From NCBI GenBank assembly GCA_963766935.1, contig CAVYBY010000006.1, positions 62,001 through 126,000 on the forward strand: DNA of 64,000 nucleotides. Direction: 5' to 3'. The position numbers and the translations under genes are program-made. The DNA is from CAVYBY01 sp963766935 (GTDB lineage Bacteria > Actinomycetota > UBA4738 > HRBIN12). This document shows positions 33,855-44,025 of this stretch, one piece after another. Every line of letters begins with the position of its first letter. Position 1 is the first letter of the stretch. The notes beneath the pieces were generated by a model. The model made no database searches. It was given only the letters and a program-made list of their open reading frames with translations, and was not told where the DNA came from.

Positions 33855-35105
33855 GTGGTGGAAGCCAAGAGACAGGACGACGCCGGCGCCGCGGCGAGCG
33901 CGTCGGCCGAGCAGATCGAGCTGATCGAGCGGTACTCGGCGCACAACTACCATCCGCTGCCGGTCGTCGTGGCCGGCGCCGAGGGCGCTTGGGTCACCGA
34001 CGTCGAAGGGCGCCGCTACCTCGACATGCTGTCCGCGTACTCCGCGCTGAACTTCGGACACCGGCACCCCGATCTCGTCCGGGCCACCGTCGAGCAGCTC
34101 GGCCGCGTCACGCTCACCAGCCGCGCCTTCCAGAACGACCGCTTCGGGCCCTTCTGCCGCGGGCTCGCCGAGCTGTGCGGCATGGAGATGGTCCTGCCGA
34201 TGAACACCGGCGCCGAGGCCGTCGAGACGGCGCTCAAGACCGCGCGCCGCTGGGGCTACGACGTCAAGGGCGTCGCGGACGACCGCGCCAAGATCGTCGT
34301 GTGCTCCGGCAACTTCCACGGCCGCACGATCACGATCGTCGGGTTCTCGACGGACCCCTCCGCCAGGGGCGGGTTCGGCCCGTTCACCCCGGGGTTCGTG
34401 ACGGTTCCCTACGGCGACGCGGCGGCACTGGACGAGGTCCTCGCCGACCCCGACGTCGTCGGGTTTCTCGTCGAGCCGATCCAGGGCGAGGCCGGCGTGA
34501 TCGTCCCGCCCGAGGGCTACCTGCGCCACGCTCGCGAGCTGTGCAGCCGCCACAACGTTCTGTTGATCGCCGACGAGATCCAGTCGGGCCTGGGGCGGAC
34601 CGGCCGCACGTTCGCCTGCGAGCACGAGGGTGTCGTGCCCGACATCTACGTCGTCGGCAAGGCGCTCGGCGGCGGGATCATGCCGCTGTCCGCCGTCGCG
34701 GCGCGCCGGGACGTGCTGGGCGTCTTCCACCCCGGCGAGCACGGATCGACGTTCGGAGGCAATCCGCTTGCGTGTGCCGTCGGCCTCGAGGTGCTGCGGC
34801 TGCTCCGCGAGGGGTGGTATCAGCGGAATGCGGCCGAGCTCGGCGGCGAGCTGATCGAGCGCCTCCGGGCCGAGGCCCCCGCCTCGGTCGCCGAGATCCG
34901 CGGGAAGGGCCTCTGGGTCGGGATCGAGCTCACGCCGGACGCGGCGCCGGCGCGTGAGGTGTGCGAGCGCCTCATGGACATGGGCGTGCTCGTCAAGGAC
35001 ACGCACGAGACCACGCTCCGCCTCGCCCCTGCCCTGGGCATCTCGCGCGAAGATCTGTCCTGGGCGACGGACCGGGTCCTCGAAGCGCTCCGCGAGCGCG
35101 TCTGA
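33855..35105 (+). CDS. rocD: Ornithine aminotransferase
   Basis: PLP enzyme converting ornithine and 2-oxoglutarate to glutamate semialdehyde and glutamate, 416 residues. Tandem GTG codons (33855, 33858) follow AGGAAAGG at good spacing. MNTGAEAVETALKTARRWGY, the PLP-contact region LLIADEIQSGLGRTGR and the Schiff-base lysine in VVGKALGGGIMPLSA are typical of class III ornithine transaminases. An upstream ATG at 33783 has no ribosome site. Its promoter region is shared with the SOS operon, but it is not a known SOS gene. Confidence 0.92.
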   Translation: MVEAKRQDDAGAAASASAEQIELIERYSAHNYHPLPVVVAGAEGAWVTDVEGRRYLDMLSAYSALNFGHRHPDLVRATVEQLGRVTLTSRAFQNDRFGPFCRGLAELCGMEMVLPMNTGAEAVETALKTARRWGYDVKGVADDRAKIVVCSGNFHGRTITIVGFSTDPSARGGFGPFTPGFVTVPYGDAAALDEVLADPDVVGFLVEPIQGEAGVIVPPEGYLRHARELCSRHNVLLIADEIQSGLGRTGRTFACEHEGVVPDIYVVGKALGGGIMPLSAVAARRDVLGVFHPGEHGSTFGGNPLACAVGLEVLRLLREGWYQRNAAELGGELIERLRAEAPASVAEIRGKGLWVGIELTPDAAPAREVCERLMDMGVLVKDTHETTLRLAPALGISREDLSWATDRVLEALRERV

Positions 35106-35119
35106 GCCGGGTCCCGCCG

Positions 35120-35737
35120 ATGGGCCGGGCTCCGGGGGACGCGGTGACGCTCCGCGAGCGCTGGCGCGGGCGCCTGGTCGCCGCCCGTCCGGTGCGCGTC
35201 GTCGCCGACGAACCCGAGGGCCGCATCTTCTGCCTGCCGGCGGGCACACGATGGAAGGACGACCCCAGGGACCTCGGGGAAGTCCGGTTCCTCGACTCGC
35301 CCTGGACCCTCCAGGACCGGGTCGCCGGGCGGCCGGTGCTCTCGTTCGCCTTCCCGGACGCCGCCTACGCGGTGCTCGTGACCTGGACACCGGAGCACCG
35401 CATCGAGGAGTACTACGTGAACCTTCAGACCCCGCTCCGCGCGTGGGAAGGCGGCTTCGACTACGTGGACCACTTCCTGGACGTTCGGATCGCGGCGGAC
35501 CGGTCGTCGTGGGCCTGGAAGGACGAGGACGAGCTCGACGAGGCCGTCCGCCGCGGCCTCCTCGACCGGGGCGAGGCGGAGCAGATCCGCGAATGGGGCG
35601 AGCGCGCCGTCGAGCACGTGATCGGCGCCCGGCCGCCGTTCGACCGCGACTGGAACGACTGGCGCCCCGACCCTGCCTGGCCGGTGCCCGAGCTCGCCGT
35701 GGGCTGGGATCACGAGACGGCGGACGACGGGGAGTAG
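35120..35737 (+). CDS. DUF402 family protein (phosphatase-like)
   Basis: About 205 residues with the DUF402 fold: FAFPDAAYAVLVTWTPEHR, YYVNLQTPLRAWEGGFDYVDHFLDV and KDEDELDEAVRRGLLD. The acidic residues in FDYVDHFLD and WKDEDELDE bind metal in characterised relatives such as FomD and nucleoside diphosphatases. The substrate here is unknown. It lies 14 nt after rocD, probably in the same transcript. A GTG at 35144, after GGGGGA, is an alternative start. Confidence 0.8.
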   Translation: MGRAPGDAVTLRERWRGRLVAARPVRVVADEPEGRIFCLPAGTRWKDDPRDLGEVRFLDSPWTLQDRVAGRPVLSFAFPDAAYAVLVTWTPEHRIEEYYVNLQTPLRAWEGGFDYVDHFLDVRIAADRSSWAWKDEDELDEAVRRGLLDRGEAEQIREWGERAVEHVIGARPPFDRDWNDWRPDPAWPVPELAVGWDHETADDGE

Positions 35738-35800
35738 GATTCGCCCTGTCTACAGTCAGCTCGGCCATCTCCGGCCGGCGCTCGAAGGGGGAGAGACGTT

Positions 35801-36670
<870 letters not shown>

Positions 36671-36678
36671 GGACCGCC

Positions 36679-37920
36679 GTCGACCTCTCAGAGCTTCGGG
36701 AACGCTTCCCGGCGCTCCGCCGTACGGACGCCGATGGGCGGCCGTTCGTGTTCGCGGATGCGCCGGGAGGCTCCCAGGTGCCGGATTCGGTCATCGAGGC
36801 GATGGCCGGCCGGCTGCGGCTGGGCGTCTCGAACACGCACGGGGCGTTCGAGACGAGCCGTGAGATCGACGAGCTGATCTCGCTCGCGCGGACCGCCGCG
36901 GCCGACCTCGTCGGCGCCGATCCGCTCGAGATCGTCTTCGGCCCAAACGCCACCACGCTGCTGATGAGCCTTGCCCGCTCGTTCGGGCGAACGCTGCGGC
37001 CCGGCGACGAGATCGTCGTGACCCGCCTCGACCACGACGCGAACATCCGGCCGTGGGTGCTCGCGGCCGAGGACGCCGGCGTGCCGGTGCGGTGGGTGGA
37101 CGTTCGGCCCGAGGACGCCACGCTGGATCTGGCCTCGTTCGACGAGGCCCTCGCGGGCGGCCGCGTCCGGCTCGTGGCATTCACCCTTGCCTCCAACGCC
37201 GTGGGAACGATCCCGCCGGCGGCCGAGCTCGTCCGCAGGGCGCACGAGGCCGGGGCGCTCGTCGCCGTCGACGCGGTCCACATCGCGCAGCACCGGGGTC
37301 TGGACGCGCACGGGCTCGGCGCGGACGTGCTGGTGTGCTCGCCGTACAAGATCTTCGGACCCCATCTGGGGATCCTGGCCGTTCGCCGGGACCTGCTCGA
37401 TGCGTGGACGCCCTACAAGGTGCGCCCGGCCCCCGACGTCTCGCCGGACCGCTGGGAGAACGGGACGCAGAGCCACGAGGCGCTCGCCGGACTCGTGGCG
37501 GCGGTCGAGTACCTGAGCGAGGCGGGCCGCACCTACGGCTCCCCCGCGCCCGGCTCGCGACGCGCGGCGGTCGCCGCCGCGTTCGAGGTCTTCGAGGCGC
37601 ACGAGCGGGAGCTCGCGCAGAGGTTCCTGGAGGGTCTTTCGAAGCTGCCCGACGTCCGGCTGATCGGGATCGGAGACCCGGGCCGCCTCGACGAGCGGAC
37701 GCCGACGTTCGCCATTCGCGTGGGCGACGAGTCGCCGCTGGCCTCGTCGGAACGGCTCGCGTCCGACGGCATCTTCACGTGGGAGGGTCACCACTACGCG
37801 ATCGAGCTGATCGAGCGGCTCGGCCTGGCGGAGTCCGGCGGCGTCCTGCGGATCGGCTTCTGCCACTACCACACGCCCGGCGAGGTGGATCGGGTCCTGG
37901 ACGCCCTTTTGGGGCCGTGA
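36679..37920 (+). CDS. Class V aminotransferase, cysteine desulfurase-like
   Basis: PLP enzyme of the SufS/NifS-like class V group, about 413 residues. The PLP lysine is in VLVCSPYKIFGPHLG, the His/Asp pocket in LVAVDAVHIAQHRGLDAHG, and the tail has EGHHYAIELIERLG. The usual catalytic Cys loop of true desulfurases is not seen, so it may be an isopenicillin-epimerase-like or desulfurase-like protein of unknown substrate. The conserved region starts VDLSELRERFPALRR, but no ATG, GTG or TTG occurs in frame near it. The start given (GTC 36679) is therefore only a boundary. Confidence 0.8.
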   Translation, partial: VDLSELRERFPALRRTDADGRPFVFADAPGGSQVPDSVIEAMAGRLRLGVSNTHGAFETSREIDELISLARTAAADLVGADPLEIVFGPNATTLLMSLARSFGRTLRPGDEIVVTRLDHDANIRPWVLAAEDAGVPVRWVDVRPEDATLDLASFDEALAGGRVRLVAFTLASNAVGTIPPAAELVRRAHEAGALVAVDAVHIAQHRGLDAHGLGADVLVCSPYKIFGPHLGILAVRRDLLDAWTPYKVRPAPDVSPDRWENGTQSHEALAGLVAAVEYLSEAGRTYGSPAPGSRRAAVAAAFEVFEAHERELAQRFLEGLSKLPDVRLIGIGDPGRLDERTPTFAIRVGDESPLASSERLASDGIFTWEGHHYAIELIERLGLAESGGVLRIGFCHYHTPGEVDRVLDALLGP

Positions 37921-37945
37921 GCGCCTGCGGGCTCACCGCACCCGA

Positions 37946-37951
37946 TAGAAT
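37946..37951 (+). promoter_or_regulatory. Candidate -10 (TAGAAT) before sqdB
   Basis: TAGAAT followed by CGCC lies 31 nt before the sqdB start. A similar TAGAATCGC precedes pknB (52237). No clear -35 is seen. Confidence 0.35.
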
Positions 37952-37981
37952 CGCCCGGTTCCGCCATCGAAAGGACGCTCA

Positions 37982-39157
37982 ATGCGCATTCTGATCCTGG
38001 GCGGCGACGGCTATCTGGGGTGGGCCACCGCGATGCGATTTTCGAATCGCGGCCACGAGGTGCACGTCGTCGACAACTACCTTCGCCGGCTCGCGCACAA
38101 GGAGGCAGGCACCGATTCGCTGACCCCCATCGGGGCCGGGCTTCCCGAGCGCACCGCCGCGTGGACCGACGTGACCGGCAAGCAGATCGGGTACACGCAG
38201 GGTGATCTCTGCGACTGGGACGTCGTCGAGGACCTGTTCCGCAAGGTGCGGCCCGAGGCGATCGTGCACTACGGCGAGATGCCTTCGGCCCCTTACTCCA
38301 TGAAAGACCGCCACCATGCCGTCTCGACGCAGGTCAACAACGTCGTCAACACCCTCAACGTCCTCTGGGCCATCCGCGACCTGGCCCCCGACGCTCACCT
38401 GGTGAAGCTCGGGACGATGGGCGAGTACGGAACGCCCAACATCGACATCGAAGAGGGCTACATCGAGATCAAGCACAACGGGCGGTCGGACACGCTTCCC
38501 TTCCCGAAGCTGCCGGGATCGATGTACCACCTGTCCAAGGTCCACGACTCGCACAACATCCATTTCGCGTGCCGGATCTGGGGCGTCCGCGCCACCGATC
38601 TCAACCAGGGCGTCGTCTACGGGATCGAGACCGACGAGACCAAGCTCGACGATCGGTTGCTCACCCGGTTCGACTACGACGACGTCTTCGGAACCGCGCT
38701 CAACCGGTTCTGCGTCCAGGCCGTGATCGGCCACCCGCTGACGGTCTACGGCTCGGGTGGCCAGACGAGGGGCTATCTCAACATCACCGACACGCTCCGC
38801 TGCGTCGAGCTGGCGGTCCTCAACCCCGCAGCGCGAGGCGAGATGCGCGTGTACAACCAGTTCACCGAGCAGTTCTCCGTGGCGGAGCTGGCCGAGATCG
38901 TGCAGAAATCCGGCGCGGAGGTCGGCCTCGACGTCCAGGTGCAACCGATCGAGAACCCGAGGGTCGAGCTCGAGGAGCACTACTACAACGCCAAGCACAC
39001 CAAGCTGCTCGACCTCGGCCTCGAGCCGCATCTGCTGTCGGAGGCGTTGGTGGAGTCGATGTTCGGGGTGATCAAGCGCTACCAGGACCGCGTGATCACG
39101 GATCACATCCTTCCCCGTGACCGCTGGCGTCCGGAGGTCGCCGCCCCCACCTCCTAG
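37982..39157 (+). CDS. sqdB: UDP-sulfoquinovose synthase
   Basis: NAD-dependent enzyme that makes UDP-sulfoquinovose from UDP-glucose and sulfite, 391 residues. The NAD loop is LILGGDGYLGWATAMRF. KLGTMGEYGTPNIDIEEGYI and the catalytic YHLSK (Tyr and Lys of the SDR fold) match SQD1/SqdB enzymes closely, and KDRHHAVSTQVNNVVNTLN is a further signature. It stands 4 nt upstream of a glycosyltransferase gene. No SqdX/SQD2-type GT4 for the sulfolipid SQDG is in the window, so the end product could be a sulfoquinovosyl glycan or a lipid made by the neighbours. Confidence 0.92.
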   Translation: MRILILGGDGYLGWATAMRFSNRGHEVHVVDNYLRRLAHKEAGTDSLTPIGAGLPERTAAWTDVTGKQIGYTQGDLCDWDVVEDLFRKVRPEAIVHYGEMPSAPYSMKDRHHAVSTQVNNVVNTLNVLWAIRDLAPDAHLVKLGTMGEYGTPNIDIEEGYIEIKHNGRSDTLPFPKLPGSMYHLSKVHDSHNIHFACRIWGVRATDLNQGVVYGIETDETKLDDRLLTRFDYDDVFGTALNRFCVQAVIGHPLTVYGSGGQTRGYLNITDTLRCVELAVLNPAARGEMRVYNQFTEQFSVAELAEIVQKSGAEVGLDVQVQPIENPRVELEEHYYNAKHTKLLDLGLEPHLLSEALVESMFGVIKRYQDRVITDHILPRDRWRPEVAAPTS

Positions 39158-39160
39158 CCG

Positions 39161-40207
39161 ATGCCGCTCATCAGGGTCCTCGGTGCGTTCGTGGCCCTGC
39201 TGCTGTTCCTGTGGACCGCGCGCCGGTACGACCGGCGTCAGATCAGCCGCCTGACCCTGATCATCGCGTTCGCGCTGTCGGTGACGGTGGTCGCCCTTGC
39301 GGCGTCGCCCGCGCTCTTCAACCCGATCTTCACGTCGTTCAACTTCGGGCCGGGCAACGACCGGCGCCTCATCTTCGTGCTGCTGGTCTCGGTGCTGATC
39401 CTGTTCTTCCTGCTCCTGCGGCTGCAGTCGGAGTCCGACGTCAACGAACGAAGCATCCGCCTGTTGGTCGAGGCGTTCGGGCGGGAGCGGTTCGACTGGG
39501 AGCGCGCCGACGACATCCCCGAGGGTCCCCGTCTGGTGACGGTCTCGCCGGCCTACAACGAGGCGGAGAACGTCGCCGCCGTCATCCAGCGAATGCCGAG
39601 CGAGATCGACGGGTATCAGGTCGTTCCGCTCGTCGTGAGCGACGGCAGCGAGGATCGGACGGCCGAGGTCGCGCGGCAGGCCGGTGCGCTCGTCGCGGAG
39701 CTGCCGATCCGTCGCGGCGGCGGCCTTGCGCTGCGGGTCGGATACGAGATCGCCCTGCGACTCGGCGCCGAGATCGTCGTCACGCTCGACGCCGACGGTC
39801 AGCACCTGCCGGAAGAGCTTCCGGTCCTCATCGGTCCGATCGTTCGCGGGGAGGCCGACTACGTGAACGGCTCGCGTCTGCTCGGCGACTTCGAGAGCGA
39901 GAGCACGATCCGCCACATCGGCGTGCACTTCTTCTCGCGCCTCGTCACGATCCTCACCGGACGGCGGATCACCGACCCCTCCAGCGGCTACCGGGCGGCC
40001 CGCGCCGACCTGCTCCGCAAGCTGGTGCTCGAGCAGGACCAGTTCTGGACGAGCGAGGTCCTGATCGAGGCGCTCCGCCACCGGGCGCGGATCGCGGAGG
40101 TGCCCGTGACGATCGAAGCCCGAAAGGGCGGCAAGTCGAAGAAGCCGAAATCGCTCAAGTACGGGTGGTACTTCTCGAAGGCGATCTTCCAGACCTGGCT
40201 GAGATGA
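39161..40207 (+). CDS. DUF2304-GT2 glycosyltransferase (polyprenyl-P-sugar type)
   Basis: 348 residues in two parts. Residues 1-90 have three hydrophobic segments like DUF2304, which normally is a separate partner protein. Residues 115-345 form a GT2 domain with LVTVSPAYNEAENVAAVI, the DxD-type VTLDADGQHLPEELP and DPSSGYRA, the pattern of dolichol/polyprenyl-phosphate sugar synthases. It probably loads a sugar on a polyprenyl phosphate for use by GT-C enzymes outside the membrane. It is placed between sqdB (4-nt gap) and membrane protein A (ATGA overlap). Confidence 0.87.
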   Translation: MPLIRVLGAFVALLLFLWTARRYDRRQISRLTLIIAFALSVTVVALAASPALFNPIFTSFNFGPGNDRRLIFVLLVSVLILFFLLLRLQSESDVNERSIRLLVEAFGRERFDWERADDIPEGPRLVTVSPAYNEAENVAAVIQRMPSEIDGYQVVPLVVSDGSEDRTAEVARQAGALVAELPIRRGGGLALRVGYEIALRLGAEIVVTLDADGQHLPEELPVLIGPIVRGEADYVNGSRLLGDFESESTIRHIGVHFFSRLVTILTGRRITDPSSGYRAARADLLRKLVLEQDQFWTSEVLIEALRHRARIAEVPVTIEARKGGKSKKPKSLKYGWYFSKAIFQTWLR

Positions 40208-42054
40208 GCGAACGGGGAGGGTTCCCGGACCTCCTGCTCGCCGTCGTCGCACCGGTATGCCTGATCGGAGCCCTCTACCTGACTCCGTTCGCGAGGAGGC
40301 CCGCCACGCTCCCGTTCGGCGTCGACACGTCCGCGTACATCTGGCGGGTGAACGTCGTCCACGACCTCGGGATCGGCTCGCTCACCCCCGAGGCGACGCA
40401 TGCGCCCAAGCCTCTCGGTGACCGGCCCGGATACCCGGTCGTCCTCAGCCTCCTGCGATCCGCCACCGGGTTGCCCTCGCTCACCCTCATGTGGCTGATG
40501 CCCGCCCTCATGGCGTGCGGACTCGGCCTCGCCGCCGGGTCGCTCGCAACCGACGGCGCGCTCGAGCATCGCAGGCGCGCCGGCGCCATCGCGGTGGCCG
40601 TGGCGGGGTCGGCGTTCGTCGCCTGGACGGCCGTGGGCTACGCGACGAACCTGGCGCTCGACGTCGTCGCCATGGCCGCCGCCGTCATGGCGCTCGAGGT
40701 TCTCCGCGGCCGGCGCGGGATCGTGGCCGGCGCGTTGCTCCTGGCGGGCGGCGCGCTGCTCCACTGGATGTTCACGGCCCTGTTCGTCGGCGTGCTGTGC
40801 GCGCTCGCGCTCGTCCAGATCGTTCTCCCGGGCGGGGCCGGGGCCCGTGGTTCGGGCCGGCGTGCCGCGCGTCGGCTCGGGGCCATGCTGGTCCTCGCCG
40901 CGGTGCTCGCCGCCGCCGGTCTCCTCATCGCCCCCCAGCATCCGGCGCGGCTGCCGAACGTCCAGCCCGGGATGACCGGCCCGCTGGGACGGATCGCCGA
41001 GCGTCTCCCGGCGATGGCCCTGCCCGTGACGCTGCCGCTGGCCGTGCTTGGCGTGGTGCTTCTCGCATTCGACCGGCGCGACGAGCGAGGCCGCGCACCG
41101 GCGCTGCTCTTGATCTGGTCCTCGCTTGCCGCCGTCGGCCTGGTCGGTTGGTACCTGCTCGGCCTGCCGCTGCCCCCGTACCGATGGGCCGCGTTCGCGC
41201 TCGCCATCCCGGCCGCGATCGTCCTTGGGGCGCTTGCCGCCGCGCAGCTGCTCTCGCGCGCCGGCAGGCGGCTGCTGGGCAGCGGCGCCGTGGTGGTGGG
41301 TCTTGTCGCGGCGGCCGGCCTTGCCGGCGCCGGCGCATCCGTCTGGTGGAGCCGGACGCCCACCCTGTCGGCCGGGGAGTTCGCGGAGCTGAGGACGCTC
41401 TCGGCCTATCTGCGTCCCCTGCCGCCCACGACGCCGATCGTGATCCTGCTCAACGCCCACCGCACGGTCCCCCCGGTCAACCGCGTGTGGGCGGGCCTGC
41501 CCGCCGCGCGGCTTCGATACGTGCGGCTGGTCGCCGCGAAGAACGGGGCGAACGGGCTCGACCTCGGTCCCGGCATCGCAGCTGGGGACGGCACCGTCGT
41601 GGTCGCGCTGGACGCCTACCGGCAGGGCGATCCGCTCCCCGGTCGCATCCTCGGTCCCGGGGTCCGGCTTATCGCCGGGCCCAGCCCGGGGGATGTGCAA
41701 GCGGGAACCGCCCCGCGGGCGCCCGGAGCGGCCTCACTCGGCGCCGGGCTGGTGGCGCTGCTCGTCATCCTCGTCGCGACGGGGGCGGGCTGGTCCGCCG
41801 GGCTCTCCGACCTCCCCGTGCTGGGGGTCGTCGCCGTCGCACCCGCGTTCGCCCTGGCCCTGCTCGGCCTTGTCGGGCTCACGGCAAGCCGGTTGGGAAT
41901 CCCACTGCGAGGTCCGGCGGGCGTGTGCGTGATCGCAGGCGTTGCGCTCGCGGGATGGGCGATCGCGGCGTTCGCGCCGGCTCGCTCACGCCGCCCCATC
42001 CGGGCGGATGGACTCCCACCCGGGACCGGCCCGGCAGAGATGCCGCGGGTATAG
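40204..42054 (+). CDS. Polytopic membrane protein, module copy 1, type A
   Basis: 616 residues with about twelve hydrophobic segments and a large loop near 380-480. After the first segment comes FGVDTSAYIWRVN. An acidic residue in the first external loop is the hallmark place of the catalytic Asp in GT-C glycosyltransferases, so a GT-C role is inferred. Further marks are RPGYPVVLSLLRSATG, FVAWTAVGYATNLALDVV and LLHWMF, shared almost word for word with 44026-45846. The start overlaps the GT2 stop by ATGA. I do not recognise a named family. Confidence 0.75.
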   Translation: MSERGGFPDLLLAVVAPVCLIGALYLTPFARRPATLPFGVDTSAYIWRVNVVHDLGIGSLTPEATHAPKPLGDRPGYPVVLSLLRSATGLPSLTLMWLMPALMACGLGLAAGSLATDGALEHRRRAGAIAVAVAGSAFVAWTAVGYATNLALDVVAMAAAVMALEVLRGRRGIVAGALLLAGGALLHWMFTALFVGVLCALALVQIVLPGGAGARGSGRRAARRLGAMLVLAAVLAAAGLLIAPQHPARLPNVQPGMTGPLGRIAERLPAMALPVTLPLAVLGVVLLAFDRRDERGRAPALLLIWSSLAAVGLVGWYLLGLPLPPYRWAAFALAIPAAIVLGALAAAQLLSRAGRRLLGSGAVVVGLVAAAGLAGAGASVWWSRTPTLSAGEFAELRTLSAYLRPLPPTTPIVILLNAHRTVPPVNRVWAGLPAARLRYVRLVAAKNGANGLDLGPGIAAGDGTVVVALDAYRQGDPLPGRILGPGVRLIAGPSPGDVQAGTAPRAPGAASLGAGLVALLVILVATGAGWSAGLSDLPVLGVVAVAPAFALALLGLVGLTASRLGIPLRGPAGVCVIAGVALAGWAIAAFAPARSRRPIRADGLPPGTGPAEMPRV

Positions 42055-42055
42055 T
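42050..42055 (+). promoter_or_regulatory. TATAGT -10-like site at the A/B junction
   Basis: TATAGT overlaps the stop codon of gene A and ends 9 nt before the ATG of gene B, which lacks a ribosome-binding site. The same arrangement is at 45842-45847. It could start leaderless mRNAs. No -35 is visible. Confidence 0.3.
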
Positions 42056-42064
42056 CGGCGCGCG

Positions 42065-44014
42065 ATGGCTCGGCAGGGAAAGCCGGCGCCGCGCTCAGGC
42101 GCCGCGGCCGACATCATCTGGGGCGTCCTGGGCCCGCTGGCGGCAGCCGCACTCGCGACGGCGCTCTATCTGTGGGCTCCGATCGAGCGCGGTCTGGCCG
42201 TACCGGTCGGAGCCGACACGCCCGCGCATCTCTGGCGCGCTCGCCTCGTCGCGGCGCAGGGATTGCACGCGCTCTTCACGTCCGCTCCTTACAACTTTCA
42301 GGTCAATCCCGATCGCCTCGGGTTGCCCGTGCTGGCCTCCCTGCTGACGGGCGCGGGAGTCAGCCCGTGGCTTCTGGCCTTCATCGTCCCGGCCCTGGCG
42401 GCCGCAATCCTGGCGCCGGCGGCGTGGGCGCTTGCCGGCACCGTCTCCGAGCCGCGATGGGCCGGCGCGATCTACGCGGGCGCGGTGGTCACCTCGATCC
42501 CGTTCGCGCTCACGACCCGGACGAACCTGGACAACGCGCTCGCCGACGGGTTGATCGTCGCCGCCGCAGCCGCGTCCCTGCTCGCCGCGTCAGAACCCGC
42601 GGGACGGTGCGCCGGCGCGCTGCTGCTGGCGGGATCGCTGCTGATGCACTGGCCCACCGGCTCGGTGTTCGCCGTCGTTCTGGCGCTGCTGGCACTCTTC
42701 CTCCTGCCCGAAGCCGTCGCCGGGATGCGCCGGGGACAGACGCTGCTGGGAAGCGGCGCGGCGCGCGTCACGACGATCGTCGCGGGAGGCCTTGCCGTCG
42801 GGGGGCTGCCGCTGCTTGCAACCCCCGGCGCGAACCTGCCGGACCAGGGCACCGGGCGGTTCTTCCGGGGCAACGTCCAGCGCTTGCTCCCCCTCTACCG
42901 CCTCCCGGTCGTCCTGCCGGTCGCCGCGGCAGGGGCAGTCGCGCTGACGGTGTCGGAACCGCGCCCCCCGAAGCGCCGCGCGCTGCTGCTGGCCGTGGCG
43001 TGGTCGATCCCCGTGGTGCTCGCGGCCGTCGCGTACGCGCGGGGGGCGCTGATTCCGCTGATGCGGTTCCTCCAGGTCGCCTTTCCCATTCCACTCCTTG
43101 GGGCGGCGGCCGTCGTCGGGGTGATCCGGCTCGCCGCCCGGACGGGGCGCGTGCGGGTTCCGGTCGTGGCCATCGCCTCGGTGCTCGCCGCAGCGGCCGT
43201 GGGTCTCGCGGCCGTCCTCGCCCACGACGCGGTGGCCGCCGCGAGGCCGTCCGTCACCGACACGCAACTGGGTCCGATCAACGCCGTCGCGGCCTTCCTG
43301 GAGCAGGACCACCCCTCCAGCGTCACGATCGTGACGGACGGGGACGCGGGGTTGCCGTTTCGCCGCGTCCGGATGCTGGCGCCGGCCGGCATGATCCAGC
43401 GCATCGGCGTCTTCCACGGCTCGGTCGGCGACCTCTTCGAGGCGGCCGCCGGGCCGCCGGCGCCACTCGATCCGGATCTGCAGGGAACGAACGAGAAACG
43501 CGCCCAGATCAACGCCGACGCGGTCCGCCGGATGCGGCTTCCGGGCGCCGCCGCGCTCGCGCTCCGGCCCTTCATCCACACGTACGACCGGCTCGCCCAG
43601 GACCCGCGCAACGTCGAAATCGCCGACGGCGTGCTGGTCCTTCGTCCCGGGACGCCTCCCCCAGCGGTGACCCAGCCGGCACCGCTCGCTCCCCCGACGG
43701 GCCGGGCCCTGATCGCCGCCTCGCTCGCGTCGCTGCTGGTTCTCGCCGCCGCCGGTTCCGGATGGTCGGTGCTGCTCCTGCCCCGCCCGTGGACGCTCCG
43801 GGCCGGGCTGACGCCGGCGATCGGGCTGGCGACGCTGCTGGTCGTCGGGACGCTCGCGGGGCTCGGCGGCCTTCGGACCGATCACTGGCGCGGGCTGGCG
43901 CTCGCAACCGGGACCGCCGTGGCCGGCTGGGCGGCGGTGCTCCTGGTCCGGCGCGACCACGCCCGTCCGCGCTCGCGCGCCGGCGAACCGGCACGCACCC
44001 GGCCCGAGGCGTAG
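42065..44014 (+). CDS. Polytopic membrane protein, module copy 1, type B
   Basis: 649 residues, about twelve hydrophobic segments. PVGADTPAHLWRARLV follows the first segment and parallels GVDTSAYIWR in type A, so A and B look like distant paralogues. RLGLPVLASLL, EPRWAGAIYAG, LDNALADG and LMHWPTGS recur in the type B protein at 45855-47807. A periplasmic domain (about 400-560) includes VTIVTDGDAGLPFRRVRMLAPAG split by short loops. Probable GT-C-like glycosyltransferase; the acceptor and sugar are unknown. 10 nt after gene A. Confidence 0.75.
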   Translation: MARQGKPAPRSGAAADIIWGVLGPLAAAALATALYLWAPIERGLAVPVGADTPAHLWRARLVAAQGLHALFTSAPYNFQVNPDRLGLPVLASLLTGAGVSPWLLAFIVPALAAAILAPAAWALAGTVSEPRWAGAIYAGAVVTSIPFALTTRTNLDNALADGLIVAAAAASLLAASEPAGRCAGALLLAGSLLMHWPTGSVFAVVLALLALFLLPEAVAGMRRGQTLLGSGAARVTTIVAGGLAVGGLPLLATPGANLPDQGTGRFFRGNVQRLLPLYRLPVVLPVAAAGAVALTVSEPRPPKRRALLLAVAWSIPVVLAAVAYARGALIPLMRFLQVAFPIPLLGAAAVVGVIRLAARTGRVRVPVVAIASVLAAAAVGLAAVLAHDAVAAARPSVTDTQLGPINAVAAFLEQDHPSSVTIVTDGDAGLPFRRVRMLAPAGMIQRIGVFHGSVGDLFEAAAGPPAPLDPDLQGTNEKRAQINADAVRRMRLPGAAALALRPFIHTYDRLAQDPRNVEIADGVLVLRPGTPPPAVTQPAPLAPPTGRALIAASLASLLVLAAAGSGWSVLLLPRPWTLRAGLTPAIGLATLLVVGTLAGLGGLRTDHWRGLALATGTAVAGWAAVLLVRRDHARPRSRAGEPARTRPEA

Positions 44015-44025
44015 TGGGCCGCGCG

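Noticed and set aside
37979..40252. A 757-codon open frame on the minus strand opposite sqdB and the GT2 gene
   Set aside because: It is antisense to two well-supported genes, has an arginine/aspartate-rich composition typical of high-GC antisense frames, and shows no domain.
39988..41700. A 570-codon minus-strand frame opposite membrane gene A
   Set aside because: Composition (Gly, Arg, Gln, His, Glu-rich) is that of an antisense shadow and the plus strand holds a clear membrane protein.
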